DNA of 13,216 nucleotides from Clostridium sp. UBA3947 (GTDB taxonomy: Bacteria > Bacillota > Clostridia > Clostridiales > Clostridiaceae): the NCBI GenBank assembly GCA_002385545.1, contig DGDR01000101.1:3218-16433 (forward strand), written 5' to 3'. Shown one piece after another: positions 12,195 to 13,216 of the stretch. A program made the translations under genes and the position numbers. How positions within the stretch are numbered: the first letter of the stretch is position 1; each line of letters starts with the position of its first letter. The notes beneath the pieces were generated by a model that searched no databases, was not told the DNA's origin, and worked only from the letters and a program-made list of their open reading frames with translations.

Positions 12195-13216
12195 GTGGAA
12201 AATAGGAAAAAATTAAGTTCATTTTTTGCGGTATTATTTGTTGGTTTTATTTTTGATAGAGTTTTATACGCTGGCCTACAGGGACTTGGGCTTACTCTTT
12301 TCACCCTTTGCTTTATGGCCTTATTTTATATAATGCTAAGTGATAAGCTGAAACTTAAGAATAACAAAAGACTACTATTACTTATCCCCTTAGTTATTAT
12401 AGCAATCCGCAGTAGCATATATAACAGCGAGCCAATATATTGCCTTAACCTTATAGCCTTACCTACATTAGTGATTGGTACCATTTTAGCTCTGTGGTAT
12501 GAAAAAGTAGAATACTATAAGCCAAAATTTATAGGTTTAATGCTTGTCCACATATTTGAACATACCTTAAATAATATTTCCACACCCTTTAAAGTTATAA
12601 AGGAAAGATTTTCATCAAAGGAGAATAAGAAAATTCAAATAAAACCTCAAGTATTAACGGGAATCTTAATATCTATACCATTAGTCTTAGTAATATTAAT
12701 TTTCCTTTCCTCTGCGGATGAAGTATTCAACTATTACGCAAGTGAATTTTTCCAAACTATTAATATATTTAACAATCAAAGCATTGTTAATATTCTCTCT
12801 CACATATTTGTAATTTTTGTTGCATCCGTATACTTCTTTACATTCTTCTGGGGGATTTCCGAGAAAACAGAGCTAGAACAGACTTCATCTTTAAGCTCAA
12901 AAATCGATCCCATTACTATGTCAATTCCAGTGACAGCACTTAATATAATATACTTATTCTTTAGCATCATCCAATTTTCTTATTTATACGGTGATGGCAC
13001 CTTGCCCGTTGATTTCACCTATGCAGAATATGCAAGACGAGGCTTCTTCGAGCTTGTGGCAGTAACATTAATAAACTTCACAATTATAATAATTGGAATT
13101 AATCACACCAAGCCCTGCTCTGAGAAATTAAGCTCCTTCTGCAAGGTTTTATATACTCTACTAGCCATATTCACACTAAACATGCTCTATTCAGCCCATT
13201 ATAAAATGAGCCTATA
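12195..13216 (+). CDS. DUF4173 (DUF4153-like) multi-pass membrane protein, 3' end outside window
   Basis: A long frame from a GTG at 12195 stays open to the window end, 340 codons visible. GGGGGT lies about nine bases before the GTG, and no other start with a ribosome binding site is nearby. The protein is very hydrophobic, with roughly eight or more membrane helices, a polar loop around NNISTPFKVIKERFSSKEN, and another around SEKTELEQTSSL. The diagnostic signature is TYAEYARRGFFELVAV (about residues 275-290), matching the YxxYARxGFFxL motif of DUF4173. The family's function is unknown. It lies 38 bp after yozG with no terminator, so it is probably the third gene of that operon. A short soluble C-terminus may follow beyond the edge. 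This gene is not interrupted within the visible part. Confidence 0.85.
   Translation, partial: MENRKKLSSFFAVLFVGFIFDRVLYAGLQGLGLTLFTLCFMALFYIMLSDKLKLKNNKRLLLLIPLVIIAIRSSIYNSEPIYCLNLIALPTLVIGTILALWYEKVEYYKPKFIGLMLVHIFEHTLNNISTPFKVIKERFSSKENKKIQIKPQVLTGILISIPLVLVILIFLSSADEVFNYYASEFFQTINIFNNQSIVNILSHIFVIFVASVYFFTFFWGISEKTELEQTSSLSSKIDPITMSIPVTALNIIYLFFSIIQFSYLYGDGTLPVDFTYAEYARRGFFELVAVTLINFTIIIIGINHTKPCSEKLSSFCKVLYTLLAIFTLNMLYSAHYKMSL

Overview
The window is an AT-rich stretch of a Gram-positive, Clostridium-like chromosome. Strong AGGAGG-type ribosome binding sites, sigma-A-like promoters (TTGAxx, 17-18 bp, TATAAT-like) and the protein families point there: a clostridial-type membrane histidine kinase, a GntR/RCK_C regulator, a TelA/YceG pair and a DUF2975/YozG pair. 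It reads as ordinary chromosome. I see no transposase, phage gene, tRNA, rRNA or CRISPR array. The one accessory-looking component is a family of intergenic repeats.

Left part (1-3490, minus strand). A transcription unit encodes an eight-helix sensor histidine kinase, then SurE nucleotidase, then the start of a response regulator cut by the window edge. The kinase has a good promoter, a leader of about 130 nt, and a perfect 9-bp hairpin that touches its ribosome binding site. This supports an ATG start at 3320 rather than the longer TTG-initiated reading.

Middle (3490-7760). A noncoding stretch of about 640 bp holds a diverged intergenic repeat. It is followed by the terminator and gene of a minus-strand regulator built like BusR, the c-di-AMP-binding repressor of osmolyte uptake. 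Its promoter is immediately followed by a 9-bp perfect inverted repeat with a 23-bp spacer, which looks like a bipartite autoregulatory operator. Divergently, on the plus strand, lie a coiled-coil/zinc-ribbon protein, a highly structured leader of about 130 nt, and a SUV3-like RNA helicase that also ends in a zinc ribbon and has a clear terminator.

Repeat region (7760-8300). An imperfect 24-bp inverted repeat runs into tandem copies of a 93-bp unit (three full, one partial), followed by a 15-bp perfect hairpin.

Right part (8310-13216). On the minus strand, yceG and telA (toxic anion/tellurite resistance-associated, B. subtilis YceG/YceH type) each have a recognisable promoter. YceG carries an internal duplication. 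Divergently, on the plus strand, is a probable operon of a four-helix DUF2975 protein, a YozG-type XRE repressor and a DUF4173 membrane protein that runs off the right end.

The best candidates for something new are the structured helicase leader with its small open reading frames, the BusR-like operator, and the 93-bp repeat family.
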